From an uncultured Caldimonas sp. (GTDB taxonomy: Bacteria; Pseudomonadota; Gammaproteobacteria; Burkholderiales; Burkholderiaceae), in assembly GCF_946480305.1 (NCBI RefSeq), contig NZ_CAMLJQ010000001.1:186001-250000 (forward strand): DNA of 64,000 nt, written 5' to 3'. This document shows positions 52,559 to 61,002 of this stretch, one piece after another (the stretch's first letter is position 1; each line of letters opens with the position of its first letter). A program made the position numbers and the translations under genes. The notes beneath the pieces were generated by a model. The model saw only the letters and a program-made list of their open reading frames with translations. It searched no databases and had not been told where the DNA came from.

Positions 52559-52574
52559 CTGGATGAATATACAG
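52559..52574 (-). promoter_or_regulatory. LexA (SOS) box candidate
   Basis: CTGGATGAATATACAG has CTG and CAG separated by ten bases, and matches seven of eight specific positions of CTGT-N8-ACAG. It lies 70 bases upstream of the radical SAM start and 164 bases upstream of the divergent exonuclease III gene. LexA repression of the radical SAM-UdgX pair is the likely meaning. Confidence 0.65.
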
Positions 52575-52738
52575 CTCCATCTCCGCCGGATGGCGTGAAA
52601 ACTGTCGCGCGTTCGTGGTCTTGAATGACCGCCCATTTCTTCAACCAATACTTCATGAATCATCCACAAGTCGTTGCCATATAACGATTGCTGTCAAATC
52701 GCTTCGCCACGCGGCATGCCGACTGCCAAGCGATCCGC

Positions 52739-53518
52739 ATGAAGATCGCAACCTTCAACGTCAACGGCATCAACGGGCGGCTGCCTCGGCTGCTGGAATG
52801 GCTGCAGGCGTCGCAGCCCGATGTCGCCTGCCTGCAGGAACTCAAGGCGGCGGACGACAACTTCCCCGTCGAGGCCGTCCGCGCAGCAGGCTACGGCGCG
52901 ATCTGGCTGGGCCAGAAAGGCTTCAATGGGGTCGCGATCCTGTCGCGCGGCGTGCAACCGGTGGAAGTGCGCCGAGGGTTGCCCGGTGATGCGTCGGACA
53001 CGCAAAGCCGCTACCTGGAAGCTGCTGTCAACGGCGTCGTCGTGGGCTGCCTTTACCTGCCCAACGGCAACCCGCAACCGGGCCCGAAGTTCGACTACAA
53101 GCTCGCCTGGTTCGAACGCCTGATCCAGCATGCACTGACGCTGCGTGACTGCGGCGCCCCGGCCGTACTCGCAGGCGACTACAACGTGGTGCCGACCGAT
53201 GAGGCGCGCGACATCTACTCGACCCGATCGTGGAAGAAGGACGCGCTGTTGCAGCCAGAACCACGCGCGGCCTTCCGCCGCCTGCTCGCCCAGGGCTGGA
53301 CGGACGCGCTGCGCCACCTGCACCCGGATGCGCCGCTCTACACGTTCTGGGACTACTTCCGCAACCGCTGGGAGCGCAACGCCGGGCTGCGCATAGACCA
53401 CCTGCTGCTCAACCCTCTGGCGGCCGAGCGATTGAAGGAAGCCGGCGTCGACCGCGAGCAGCGGGGCAAGGAGAAAGCGAGCGACCATGCTCCGGCCTGG
53501 GTGCGCCTCGAGCATTGA
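52739..53518 (+). CDS. xth: Exodeoxyribonuclease III (AP endonuclease)
   Basis: The 259-residue enzyme cleaves abasic-site DNA and removes 3' blocks. It shows MKIATFNVNGINGRLPRLLEWL, CLQELKA (metal-binding Glu), LVLAGDYNVVPTD-type loop (APAVLAGDYNVVP), TFWDYFRNRWERNAGLRIDHLLL and the catalytic SDHAPAW at the C-terminus. The start is fixed by MKIATFNVNG. The divergent radical SAM-UdgX operon lies 250 bases away, so abasic sites made by UdgX-type glycosylase would be substrates. A TATAAC box lies near 52680. Confidence 0.95.
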   Translation: MKIATFNVNGINGRLPRLLEWLQASQPDVACLQELKAADDNFPVEAVRAAGYGAIWLGQKGFNGVAILSRGVQPVEVRRGLPGDASDTQSRYLEAAVNGVVVGCLYLPNGNPQPGPKFDYKLAWFERLIQHALTLRDCGAPAVLAGDYNVVPTDEARDIYSTRSWKKDALLQPEPRAAFRRLLAQGWTDALRHLHPDAPLYTFWDYFRNRWERNAGLRIDHLLLNPLAAERLKEAGVDREQRGKEKASDHAPAWVRLEH

Positions 53519-53570
53519 AGTGGCCGGCTCTGCGTCTGGAGACGCTTCGATGCCTCCCCAGGGGCACGGT

Positions 53571-53608
53571 TTGAACCGAATTTGCCGCTCAATCTAATGA
53601 TCGTTAGA
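53571..53608 (+). promoter_or_regulatory. Promoter and overlapping ArsR-type operator
   Basis: TTGAAC (53571) and TCTAAT (53593) are 16 bases apart, a good -35/-10 pair. The -10 hexamer is part of TCTAATGATCGTTAGA (53593-53608), a 14-of-16 palindrome. Binding of the ArsR-type regulator encoded 28 bases downstream would block the polymerase; autoregulation is an inference. Confidence 0.6.
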
Positions 53609-53635
53609 CTATTGGAAATTTCAACACAGCAACGG

Positions 53636-54298
53636 ATGATGACCGCGCGCGCAACCAAAGATCACCTCTACGAGCATGTGGCCCGCATCGGCAAGGCCGT
53701 CGCAAGCCCGAAGCGGCTCGAATTGATCGAGCTGCTGTGCCAGGGCGAAAAGACGGTGGAGGCACTGGCGTCGCAGGCCGACATCAGCCTCAAGCTCGCC
53801 AGCGCGCATCTTCGTGAGCTGCGCCTCGCCCGGCTGGTGGACACACGCCGCGAAGGCAAATACGTGCTCTATCGCCTCGCCAGTCCGAGCGTTGCCGACC
53901 TCTGGGTGACCCTGCGAGCCGAAGCACAAGCGCGTCTGGTCGAGCTGCAGGTGGCGGTGGCGGCGATGGTGGAGAACGGCAGCGAACTGCAGGGCGTGTC
54001 CCGCACGGCGATCCTCGAGAAGGCGCGTGCAGGCGAGGTGGTCGTGCTTGATGTGCGGCCGACCGAGGAGTTCGAGGCGGCCCACCTCCCGCATGCGCGC
54101 TCGCTGCCGCTCGACGAACTCAAGAAGCGCCTGGCCGAACTGCCCAAGGACTTGCCGGTGGTCGCGTACTGCAGGGGGCCGTTCTGCCTGATGGCCAAGG
54201 ATGCAGTGGCGTTGTTGCGCAAACAGGGTTACCGGGCCTTTCATCTGGCCGACGGCGTGGCGGAATGGCGCGCGCAAGGGCTGCCGCTCGAGGCATGA
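53636..54298 (+). CDS. ArsR-family regulator fused to rhodanese domain
   Basis: The 220-residue protein has an N-terminal ArsR winged helix (about 15-95, LELIELLCQGEKTVEALASQADISLKLASAHLRELRLARLVDTRREGKYVLYRL) with Cys35 at the position of a sulfide-sensing Cys in BigR/SqrR relatives. A rhodanese domain follows (about 120-215) with active-site loop YCRGPFCLMA (C179/C184). The second ArsR Cys of SqrR is not seen; the rhodanese Cys may carry the persulfide instead (inference). An ATG three bases later is equally possible. It heads the sulfur operon. Confidence 0.9.
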   Translation: MMTARATKDHLYEHVARIGKAVASPKRLELIELLCQGEKTVEALASQADISLKLASAHLRELRLARLVDTRREGKYVLYRLASPSVADLWVTLRAEAQARLVELQVAVAAMVENGSELQGVSRTAILEKARAGEVVVLDVRPTEEFEAAHLPHARSLPLDELKKRLAELPKDLPVVAYCRGPFCLMAKDAVALLRKQGYRAFHLADGVAEWRAQGLPLEA

Positions 54299-54309
54299 AC
54301 AGGGAGTCC

Positions 54310-55044
54310 ATGATGTTTTTCAAGCAATACGCAACACGCGACTCGACCCTGTCGTACTTCTTCGGTTGCGGCGGTCACGGAAAGGCCGTCGCGGTCGATG
54401 TGGTTGCCGGCGACGAGCCGTGGTTTCTCGAGGCTGCCCAGCAGGCCGGGGTGCGCATCGAGTATGTGATCGACACGCACGTGCACGCCGATCACATGTC
54501 CGGCGGTCGCAGGCTGGCCGAGCTGTCCGGGGCTCGCTACGCGCTGCACGAGAGCAATCGCGGTCAGGTGGCCTTCGAATTCACGGCGTTGCATGACGGC
54601 GACGTGCTCGACCTCGGCAACGTGAAGGTGCGCGTGCTCCATACGCCCGGCCACACCGCCGACAGCGTCTGCCTGCTGGTGACGGACCTGCGTCGCGGCG
54701 AAGCTCCCTGGTTCGTCGTCACGGGCGACACCCTGTTCGTCGGCGCCGTGGGGCGGCCCGACCTGGCGGGCCGGGAACGCGAGATGGCCGGCCAGCTCCA
54801 CGACAGCCTGCAGCAGCGGCTGCTGAGGCTGCCGGACGAACTGGAGATCTTCCCCGGGCACCAGGCCGGCAGCGCGTGCGGTGCGGGGTTGTCCGGCAAA
54901 CCTTCGTCGACGATCGGGTTCGAGAAGCGCTGGAACGCAGCGCTGACCATGCCCCGCGAAACGTTCATCGCGACGGTCACGGCCGACATCCCCCCACCGC
55001 CCGCGGACATGGCCTCCATCCTCGCGTCGAATCGGGCGGCGTGA
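54310..55044 (+). CDS. Persulfide dioxygenase-like metallo-beta-lactamase fold protein
   Basis: The 244-residue protein has the MBL motif DTHVHADHMSGG (H57, H59, D61, H62), LHTPGHTADSVCLL, VTGDTLFVGAVGRPDL and IFPGHQAGSACG, the pattern of ETHE1/Blh-type enzymes that oxidise glutathione persulfide to sulfite. AGGGAG is five bases before the ATG. It starts 11 bases after the regulator gene, and its stop overlaps the next gene's ATG. A hydroxyacylglutathione hydrolase role is less likely because of the GRPD region and context. Confidence 0.87.
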   Translation: MMFFKQYATRDSTLSYFFGCGGHGKAVAVDVVAGDEPWFLEAAQQAGVRIEYVIDTHVHADHMSGGRRLAELSGARYALHESNRGQVAFEFTALHDGDVLDLGNVKVRVLHTPGHTADSVCLLVTDLRRGEAPWFVVTGDTLFVGAVGRPDLAGREREMAGQLHDSLQQRLLRLPDELEIFPGHQAGSACGAGLSGKPSSTIGFEKRWNAALTMPRETFIATVTADIPPPPADMASILASNRAA

Positions 55045-56333
55045 TGGTGCGTCGCCTCGGCATCGGCCCCAACCGGGGGCAGTTCCTGCACCAGTTGCTG
55101 CAGGTGCTGCTCGTCGGCTCGACGATCGGCATGATGCGCACCGTGGTGCCGGCGCTGGCCGAAGCAGAGTTCGGCGTGCAGCGCCATTCCTTCCTGATGC
55201 TCACCACCTTCGTGGTGGCTTTCGGCGTCGTGAAGGGCGCGCTCAACTTCCTGGCGGGCAGTTGGTCGGAGCGCATCGGGCGCAAGAAGGTGTTGCTGGC
55301 CGGTTGGCTTGCCGCCGTGCCCATCCCTGGTCTGGTCTACGCCGCCCAAGGGTGGACGTGGATCGTCGTCGCCACCTTGCTGCTCGGCGTGAACCAGGGG
55401 CTCACGTGGTCGATGACGCAGACCTCGAAGCTCGACATCACGCGAGCCGATCAGCGCGGCCTGACCATCGGCCTCAACGAGTTCGCGGGCTACGTGGGTC
55501 TCGCACTGGCGGGCGTGCTGACCGGTTATCTGGCTGCGGCCCTGGGCACGCGGCTCGGCCTGCTCGTGTTCGGCATGGCGGTGATCGGCATCGCACTGGT
55601 GGCGAGCATCCTGTTTGTCGTCGACACCTTGCCCTGGGCCACACAGCAGGCCGGCCCGGCAGCGTTTGCCGCCACCACCCCGCGACCGCGCCACGTGCAG
55701 GCGTCCAGCGAGCACCCCGGCACCTGGGAGGTGTTCGCTCTCATGTCGTGGCGCGAACGCCGGCTGGCAGCCGTCTGCCAGGCCGGCCTGGTGGAAAAGT
55801 TCGTCGATGCGCTGGTGTGGGCGCTGTACCCCGTTTACCTGTACCAACGGGGCCTCGAGTTGCCGACCGTCGGCTGGGTGATCGGCGTTTATGGTTTCGT
55901 CTGGGGCGGCGCGCAGCTTTTCACCGGGAAGCTGTCCGACCGCATCGGCCGCCATCGCCTCAACGTGTGGGGCATGGTGATCTGCGGTGTAGGCGTCCTG
56001 ATGGTGCCGCTGCTCGATGGTGTGCGCTGGTGGTCGGCATCGGCGGCGGTGTCCGGTATCGGCATGGCGATGCTGTATCCCAATCTCTCGGCAGCGGTTG
56101 CAGACCTTGCGCCGGCGGGCTGGCGGGGCACGGCGATCGGCATCTACCGCTTCTGGCGCGACCTCGGCTATGCGGTGGGCGCCCTGGGCATCGGCCTCGC
56201 CGCGCAGTGGTCCGGTCGGATCGAAGCAGCGTTCTGGTTCGTCGGTGCGGCCATGCTCGCTTCGGCCACGCTGCTTGCATGGTGGGGCGGCGAGTCTCAC
56301 CCCCGGTGGAACACCCTGACAACCACTTCCTGA
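55044..56333 (+). CDS. MFS transporter in the sulfur operon
   Basis: The 429-residue membrane protein has the 12-helix MFS layout, including NFLAGSWSERIGRKKVLLAGWL after helix 2 and GKLSDRIGRHRLNVWGMVICGVGV after helix 8 (the conserved DR/SER-GR loops). Its ATG overlaps the stop of the persulfide dioxygenase-like gene by one base. Export of sulfite or thiosulfate, or uptake of a sulfur compound, is a guess from position. No N-terminal signal peptide beyond the first helix is present. Confidence 0.85.
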   Translation: MVRRLGIGPNRGQFLHQLLQVLLVGSTIGMMRTVVPALAEAEFGVQRHSFLMLTTFVVAFGVVKGALNFLAGSWSERIGRKKVLLAGWLAAVPIPGLVYAAQGWTWIVVATLLLGVNQGLTWSMTQTSKLDITRADQRGLTIGLNEFAGYVGLALAGVLTGYLAAALGTRLGLLVFGMAVIGIALVASILFVVDTLPWATQQAGPAAFAATTPRPRHVQASSEHPGTWEVFALMSWRERRLAAVCQAGLVEKFVDALVWALYPVYLYQRGLELPTVGWVIGVYGFVWGGAQLFTGKLSDRIGRHRLNVWGMVICGVGVLMVPLLDGVRWWSASAAVSGIGMAMLYPNLSAAVADLAPAGWRGTAIGIYRFWRDLGYAVGALGIGLAAQWSGRIEAAFWFVGAAMLASATLLAWWGGESHPRWNTLTTTS

Positions 56334-56342
56334 GTACCGCGA

Positions 56343-57482
56343 GTGAACTTCATTTACCTTGATCACAACGCCACCACGCCGGTTGCCGCGTCCGCACGGG
56401 CCGAGGCACAGCGCTTTCTCGAAACAGAGTACGGCAACCCGTCGTCCGGCCACGCAAAGGGAAGGGTGGCGAAAGGCGCCGTCGACGCGGCGCGGCAGGC
56501 GGTGGCGCAGCTGCTGCGCGCCGACCCGGGGGAGATCGTCTTCACGGGCAGCGCCACGGAAGCGAACAACCTTGCATTGCTGGGGGCCGCCGCCGCAATG
56601 CCGGCGGAAAGGCGTCATCTGATCGTCAGCGCGGTAGAACACCCAGCCGTGATGGAGCCCGCCCTGGCGCTGCAGCGACGAGGCTGGGAGCTTTCCGTCG
56701 TGCGTGTCGACCGGCACGGCGTGGTCGACGTGCAGGAACTCGAGGCAATGCTTCGCCCCGACACTGCCATCGTGAGCGTGATGCACGCCAACAACGAACT
56801 CGGCACGCTACAGCCGCTGCAGCTCATTGCGCCGCTCGTGAAGCGCGTGGGCGCGCTGATGCATGTCGACGCGGCCCAAAGCGTCGGCAAACTTCCCGTC
56901 GATGTCGACACCTTGGGGGCCGACCTCCTGACGCTGGCGGGCCACAAGATGTACGCGCCGAAGGGCATCGGTGCACTCTACGTTCGTACGGGTACTCCCA
57001 TGCAAAGCGTGATGTATGGTGCGGGACAGGAACACGGGCTGCGCCCGGGCACCGAGAACGTGCCCTACATCGCCGCATTGGGCGCCGCCGCGCTCGAGGT
57101 GAGCCGCCTGATGCCGCAGAAAGGCGTGCAGATGGCGCAGCTGCGCGACCTGTTGCAGGCCCGCCTGTCGACGGTGATCGACGGCCTGCTCATCAACGGC
57201 CACCCGGAGCGGCGGCTGCCGAACACGCTGCACGTCTCGCTTCCAGGAGGCGATGCGCGGAAGCTGGTGGCACGGCTCGCCGAGAGAATCGCGCTCTCCG
57301 CAGGTGCGGCGTGTCACTCGCGCGATGGTGCAGAGGAGGTGTCCGGGGTCATGCGAGCGATAGGCGCCACACGCGAGCAGGCGCGCGGGGCGCTGAGGAT
57401 CTCCCTGGGTTACGGCACCACGGCCAGGGAGGTCGAACAGGCGGCGGCGTGGATCGCGGCGGAGTACAAGTCCATGCGTTGA
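56343..57482 (+). CDS. Cysteine desulfurase (NifS/IscS-like)
   Basis: The 379-residue PLP enzyme removes sulfur from cysteine to form an enzyme persulfide. It shows YLDHNATTPV, FTGSATEANNLAL, HVDAAQSVGKLPVDV, AGHKMYAPKGIGALY with the PLP lysine at K202 and GAACHSRDG with the active-site Cys324. The start is a GTG after the MFS gene stop. Its place in the sulfur operon suggests a source or sink of persulfide rather than Fe-S assembly, since no IscU or IscR is nearby. Confidence 0.92.
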   Translation: MNFIYLDHNATTPVAASARAEAQRFLETEYGNPSSGHAKGRVAKGAVDAARQAVAQLLRADPGEIVFTGSATEANNLALLGAAAAMPAERRHLIVSAVEHPAVMEPALALQRRGWELSVVRVDRHGVVDVQELEAMLRPDTAIVSVMHANNELGTLQPLQLIAPLVKRVGALMHVDAAQSVGKLPVDVDTLGADLLTLAGHKMYAPKGIGALYVRTGTPMQSVMYGAGQEHGLRPGTENVPYIAALGAAALEVSRLMPQKGVQMAQLRDLLQARLSTVIDGLLINGHPERRLPNTLHVSLPGGDARKLVARLAERIALSAGAACHSRDGAEEVSGVMRAIGATREQARGALRISLGYGTTAREVEQAAAWIAAEYKSMR

Positions 57483-57497
57483 CCGCGGGGCGACGGC

Positions 57498-59483
57498 CTA
57501 CCGGGCGGCCGCCTGCCGCACGTACCACTCGATGCATTGCGGGTTGGCCATCGCGTCGCGGTTGACCACCTTGTCCACCGGATGCCCCAGGAACAGCTTC
57601 TTCACCGGCACCTCCTGCTTCTTGCCCGAAAGCGTGCGCGGGATCTCCGGTGCCTGCACGATCTCGTCCGGCAGGAAGCGCGGCGACAGTGCCGTCTTGA
57701 TCGCCTCTCTCAACCGGGCTTGCAGCGCGTCGTCGAGCGCATGGCCGGCACGCAGCGCCACGAACAGGATCAGCCGGCTCTCGCGGCCCAGGTATTCGAG
57801 GTCGATCACGAGCGAGTCGAGCACCTCGGGCAGGGCTTCCACGGCGGCATAGATCTCGCTGGTGCCCATGCGCAGACCATGGCGGTTGATGGTGGCGTCG
57901 CTGCGGCCGTAGATGATGCAGCTGCCGTCGGGCAGGATCTTCAGCCAATCGCCATGGCGCCACGCGCCCGGAAAGACATCGAAGTAGCTCGACAGGTAGC
58001 GGGCATTGCCCTCATCGCCCCAGAAGTAGAGCGGCATCGAGGGCAGGGGCCGCGTGCACACCAGTTCGCCCACCTCGTCGATGACCGGTTCACCCGCTTC
58101 GTTCCACGCTTCGACCGCGCTGCCCAACTGACGGCATTGCAGCCGGCCCGGCACCTGCGGCAACTCGCGATGGCCGGTGACGAAGGCACCCACGAAATCG
58201 GTGCCGCCGGAGATGTTGCACCACCAGATGCCGGGCGTACCAAGCTGCTCGAACTGCTGCGTGCCCCAGCGCTGCACGTCCTCGGCGAGTGGAGAGCCGG
58301 TGGAGCCGAGTGCGCGGATGCGGGAGAGATCGCCACAGCCGGCCAGCTGCAACCCGGCTTTCATGCAGTTGGCGTAGAAGGCCGCGCCGGCACCGAAGTA
58401 TGTGAGTCGGTGCCGCGCCGCGAAGCGCCACAGCACGCCCCAATCCGGCGCGTCTTTGGGGCCGCTCGGGCTGCCGTCGTAGAGGCAGATCGTCGCGCCC
58501 TCGCACAAGCCGCCCACCTGGCAGTTCCACATCACCCAGCCGGTGCTGCTGTACCAGTGGAAGCGTTCTCCGAAGCTGTTGGGCGAATAGCTCGGCCCCA
58601 GGTCGATGTGCTTGTTGCCGGCCGCAGCCATCAGCAGCACGCCACCATGCCCGTGCACGATGGGCTTGGGCAGGCCGGTGGTGCCGCTGGAATAGACGAT
58701 CCACAGCGGTTGCTCGAAAGGCAACCACTCGGGTTGAAAGGCGGCAGTGGCGGCGTCGTCGCGCGCAACGGCTTCGGCGAAGCGCAGGTCGGCCGCCACG
58801 CGCTGTTCTGCACTGGGCGTTTCCAGCACCACGAGGGTTTGCACGCTCGGCAATTCGGCGCGCAGGGATTCGATCGTCGCCGAGCGATCAAGTGGCTTGC
58901 CGCCGTAGTGCACGCCGTCGACCGCGATCAGCACGCGCGGCTCGATCTGGCGAAAGCGATCGACCACCGCACGCGTACCCATGTCGGGCGCGCAGACGCT
59001 CCAGATCGCGCCGATGCTTGCGCACGCGAGAAAGGCGACCACCGCCTCCGGCACGTTGGGCAGGTAGGCCGCCACCCGGTCGCCGCGCCCCACACCGTGC
59101 GCCCGCAGGGCCAGCGCGAGCGACGCGACTTGCCGCTTCAGTTCCGGCCAGGACAGCTCGCGCACTTCGCCGAGCTCGTTGTCACTGACGATGGCCGGGA
59201 CGCCGGCCGCATGGGCCGCCTCCACATGCCGGAACACCCGCTGCGCGTAGTTGACCTGGGCGCCAGGAAACCAGCGCGCGCCCGGCATGCGCTCGTCCTG
59301 GAGCACGGCCGTGAAGGGCGTGGGCGACTCGAACCGGTCGTATTCCCACAGGCTGCGCCAGAAGCCGCCGTAGTCGGTCACCGACCAGCGTCTCAGCGCC
59401 TCGTAGTCCGCGAACGTGAGGCCACGGTGCTCGCGCAGCCATTCCTGATAGAGCCGGATCTGGGGAACGTAGGGCGCTGTCAT
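57498..59483 (-). CDS. Acetoacetyl-CoA synthetase
   Basis: The 661-residue adenylate-forming enzyme matches acetoacetate-CoA ligase. It starts with YVPQIRLYQEWLREHRGLTFADYEAL, has the ATP loop YSSGTTGLPKPIVHGHGG, GRSDATINRHGLRMGTSEIY and the catalytic lysine in RTLSGKKQEVPVKK near the C-terminus. It activates acetoacetate for lipid or polyhydroxyalkanoate-type metabolism. The ATG at 59483 is chosen by family start; no ribosome site is seen. It converges with the cysteine desulfurase gene and is preceded by a DUF1330 gene in the same direction. Confidence 0.93.
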   Translation of the reverse strand: MTAPYVPQIRLYQEWLREHRGLTFADYEALRRWSVTDYGGFWRSLWEYDRFESPTPFTAVLQDERMPGARWFPGAQVNYAQRVFRHVEAAHAAGVPAIVSDNELGEVRELSWPELKRQVASLALALRAHGVGRGDRVAAYLPNVPEAVVAFLACASIGAIWSVCAPDMGTRAVVDRFRQIEPRVLIAVDGVHYGGKPLDRSATIESLRAELPSVQTLVVLETPSAEQRVAADLRFAEAVARDDAATAAFQPEWLPFEQPLWIVYSSGTTGLPKPIVHGHGGVLLMAAAGNKHIDLGPSYSPNSFGERFHWYSSTGWVMWNCQVGGLCEGATICLYDGSPSGPKDAPDWGVLWRFAARHRLTYFGAGAAFYANCMKAGLQLAGCGDLSRIRALGSTGSPLAEDVQRWGTQQFEQLGTPGIWWCNISGGTDFVGAFVTGHRELPQVPGRLQCRQLGSAVEAWNEAGEPVIDEVGELVCTRPLPSMPLYFWGDEGNARYLSSYFDVFPGAWRHGDWLKILPDGSCIIYGRSDATINRHGLRMGTSEIYAAVEALPEVLDSLVIDLEYLGRESRLILFVALRAGHALDDALQARLREAIKTALSPRFLPDEIVQAPEIPRTLSGKKQEVPVKKLFLGHPVDKVVNRDAMANPQCIEWYVRQAAAR

Positions 59484-59580
59484 GCGGTACGAGCGTACGG
59501 GCAACGCGTCGGCGTCGCTTCAGGGTTTGTACTTCGCCGCGTTCACCCTTCGCACATATATGCCCGTGCGGCCATTGCGC

Positions 59581-59868
59581 TCAGCAGCCTTCGATGACCA
59601 GCAGGTCCATGTCTGCGGCGCCTGCCCGCAGCTTGCAGGCCTCTTGATATTCCGCGGACCGCCAGCACGCCAGCGCCGCCTCGTACGAAGGGAACTCGAC
59701 GATGGTGTTGCGCTGCCGGTGCGAGCCCTCGACGCACGTGAACGCACCGCCACGTACCAGGAAACGCGCCCCGTGCCGCTGCTGGACGTCCTTGATGGCA
59801 TTCGCGTACTGAGCAAACTTTTCAGCGTCGTGCACGTCGACACGCACGATCCAGTAGCCCTTGGGCAT
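59581..59868 (-). CDS. DUF1330 protein
   Basis: The 95-residue protein is a ferredoxin-like single domain of DUF1330, with KGYWIVRVDVHDAEKFAQYA, RFLVRGGAFTCVEGS and NTIVEFPSYEAALACWRSAEYQEA. The family's role is unknown. AGGAGG five bases upstream picks the ATG at 59868 rather than the GTG two codons earlier. It is divergent from the Crp/Fnr gene and lies 100 bases upstream of the acetoacetyl-CoA synthetase gene in the same direction. Confidence 0.88.
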   Translation of the reverse strand: MPKGYWIVRVDVHDAEKFAQYANAIKDVQQRHGARFLVRGGAFTCVEGSHRQRNTIVEFPSYEAALACWRSAEYQEACKLRAGAADMDLLVIEGC

Positions 59869-59926
59869 GTCCACCTCCTATGATCTGCGGTACCGATGAA
59901 CTGTCCGATCGATCGACGCCGGTGAA

Positions 59927-59942
59927 CATGATCAGGATCATG
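59927..59942. promoter_or_regulatory. FNR/Crp-type palindrome in front of the crp-family gene
   Basis: CATGATC-AG-GATCATG is a perfect 16-base palindrome, four bases before the ATG of the Crp/Fnr-type regulator. It fits the FNR/DNR pattern TTGAT-N4-ATCAA except for the outermost base on each side. It sits between that gene and the DUF1330 gene, so autorepression or control of both is likely. Confidence 0.55.
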
Positions 59943-59946
59943 CGAC

Positions 59947-60585
59947 ATGAGCCACAGCACTGAGGGCCTGCAGGGGCCGGATCTGATGCGGCGGCTGCTG
60001 GACAGGGAAGGACATCGGCGTCTCCAGCCTGTTCTCAGGAAGCAAGGCACGACCTTGTTCACCGTCGGCGCCAGACCCACCGGGCTCTACTATCTGTTGT
60101 GGGGAGAGGTGCGCCTGGAGCGTCCGACGCGGCAGGGACACACCGCCATCCTGCAGCGGCTGACGAGCGGTTTTGTGGCCGAGCCCAGCTTGACCGCCGG
60201 GCAGTACGTCTGCGACGGTGTGTGCCACACCGACAGCGAGCTGTACTGCTTCCCGTTGACCGCGATTCGACAAGCCATCGACCAGGACACCGCGTTCCGC
60301 TGGGCATGGATCGCATTGCTCGGGGAGCAGGCCCGACGGCAAAAGGCGAGAGCCGAGCGCATGTCGCTGAAGACCGTGCGCGCCAAGCTGTGCCATCTCA
60401 TTGCAACCGAGGGAGACGGCGACGGCCGCTACCGGCTCACGGGCACGCAAGCCGAACTGGCTTCGGACCTCGGCATCACATCAGAAGCCCTGTACAGGAC
60501 CTTGAGCCGGCTGCAGGACGAGAAGCTGTTGAAGGTCAACGGCGCCATCCTGCAGCTTGTTGGCAGCCCCGACGCCCTGGACTGA
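59947..60585 (+). CDS. Crp/Fnr-family transcriptional regulator
   Basis: The 212-residue regulator has a cyclic-nucleotide-like sensor domain (about 20-125) and a Crp-type helix-turn-helix (about 150-205, YRLTGTQAELASDLGITSEALYRTLSRLQDEKLLKVNG). It lacks the four-Cys FNR cluster but has Cys at 89, 93 and 101 in the beta-barrel, so a heme, redox or metal signal is possible. A palindrome just before the start (59927-59942) suggests autoregulation. Typical cAMP-binding residues of Crp are not clear. Confidence 0.9.
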   Translation: MSHSTEGLQGPDLMRRLLDREGHRRLQPVLRKQGTTLFTVGARPTGLYYLLWGEVRLERPTRQGHTAILQRLTSGFVAEPSLTAGQYVCDGVCHTDSELYCFPLTAIRQAIDQDTAFRWAWIALLGEQARRQKARAERMSLKTVRAKLCHLIATEGDGDGRYRLTGTQAELASDLGITSEALYRTLSRLQDEKLLKVNGAILQLVGSPDALD

Positions 60586-60661
60586 GTCGTGCCGCCCGCA
60601 GCGCTCGCTGCCTGCCGCCCGGGGCCGTACCGCCGCTGCCGCCGTTCGTGGGCAACGCGTG

Positions 60662-60979
60662 TCAGTCCGTCGCTGCGTGCGGGTCGTCCCAGCCAAGCAC
60701 TTCGGCCACCCGGCGGATCACCCAGCGCGCCTCGGCTTCGTCCACGCCCACCTCGCCGCACAACAGCCCGCGGTGCACGCGCTCGAGCACGTCGGCTTCC
60801 GTGATCTGCAGCTGCCAGAGCTTGTCGCGGGCGGTCTCGCTGAGCATCTGTGCCAAGTCTTCGCAGAACTCATAGCGCAGCGCGATGTGCTCGCGGCTTT
60901 CGCGCGGCTTGATGCGCCCCGGCTCGACGAACAGCTCGATGAAGGAGGGCGGGACGATGAACTGGTTTTCTTCGGACAC
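60662..60979 (-). CDS. Hypothetical protein (105 aa)
   Basis: I do not recognise a family with certainty. The protein begins VSEENQFIVPPSFIELFVEPGRIKPRESREHIALRYE, which looks like a conserved N-terminus, and continues with helices EFCEDLAQMLSETARDKLWQLQ and VDEAEARWVIRRVAEVLGWDDP. I chose the GTG at 60979 because the residues before it look non-coding. It is soluble, with no signal peptide. It is convergent with the Crp/Fnr gene and lies 23 bases downstream of the CcdA-thioredoxin gene in the same direction. Confidence 0.65.
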   Translation of the reverse strand: MSEENQFIVPPSFIELFVEPGRIKPRESREHIALRYEFCEDLAQMLSETARDKLWQLQITEADVLERVHRGLLCGEVGVDEAEARWVIRRVAEVLGWDDPHAATD

Positions 60980-61002
60980 GGCCGGATTGTCACACCGTGC
61001 CG

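Noticed and set aside
52489..52656. N-terminal extension of the radical SAM repair protein to 52656.
   Set aside because: The extension would run through the LexA-type box and lacks conserved character; MDLRQKLAILADAAKY is a typical family start.
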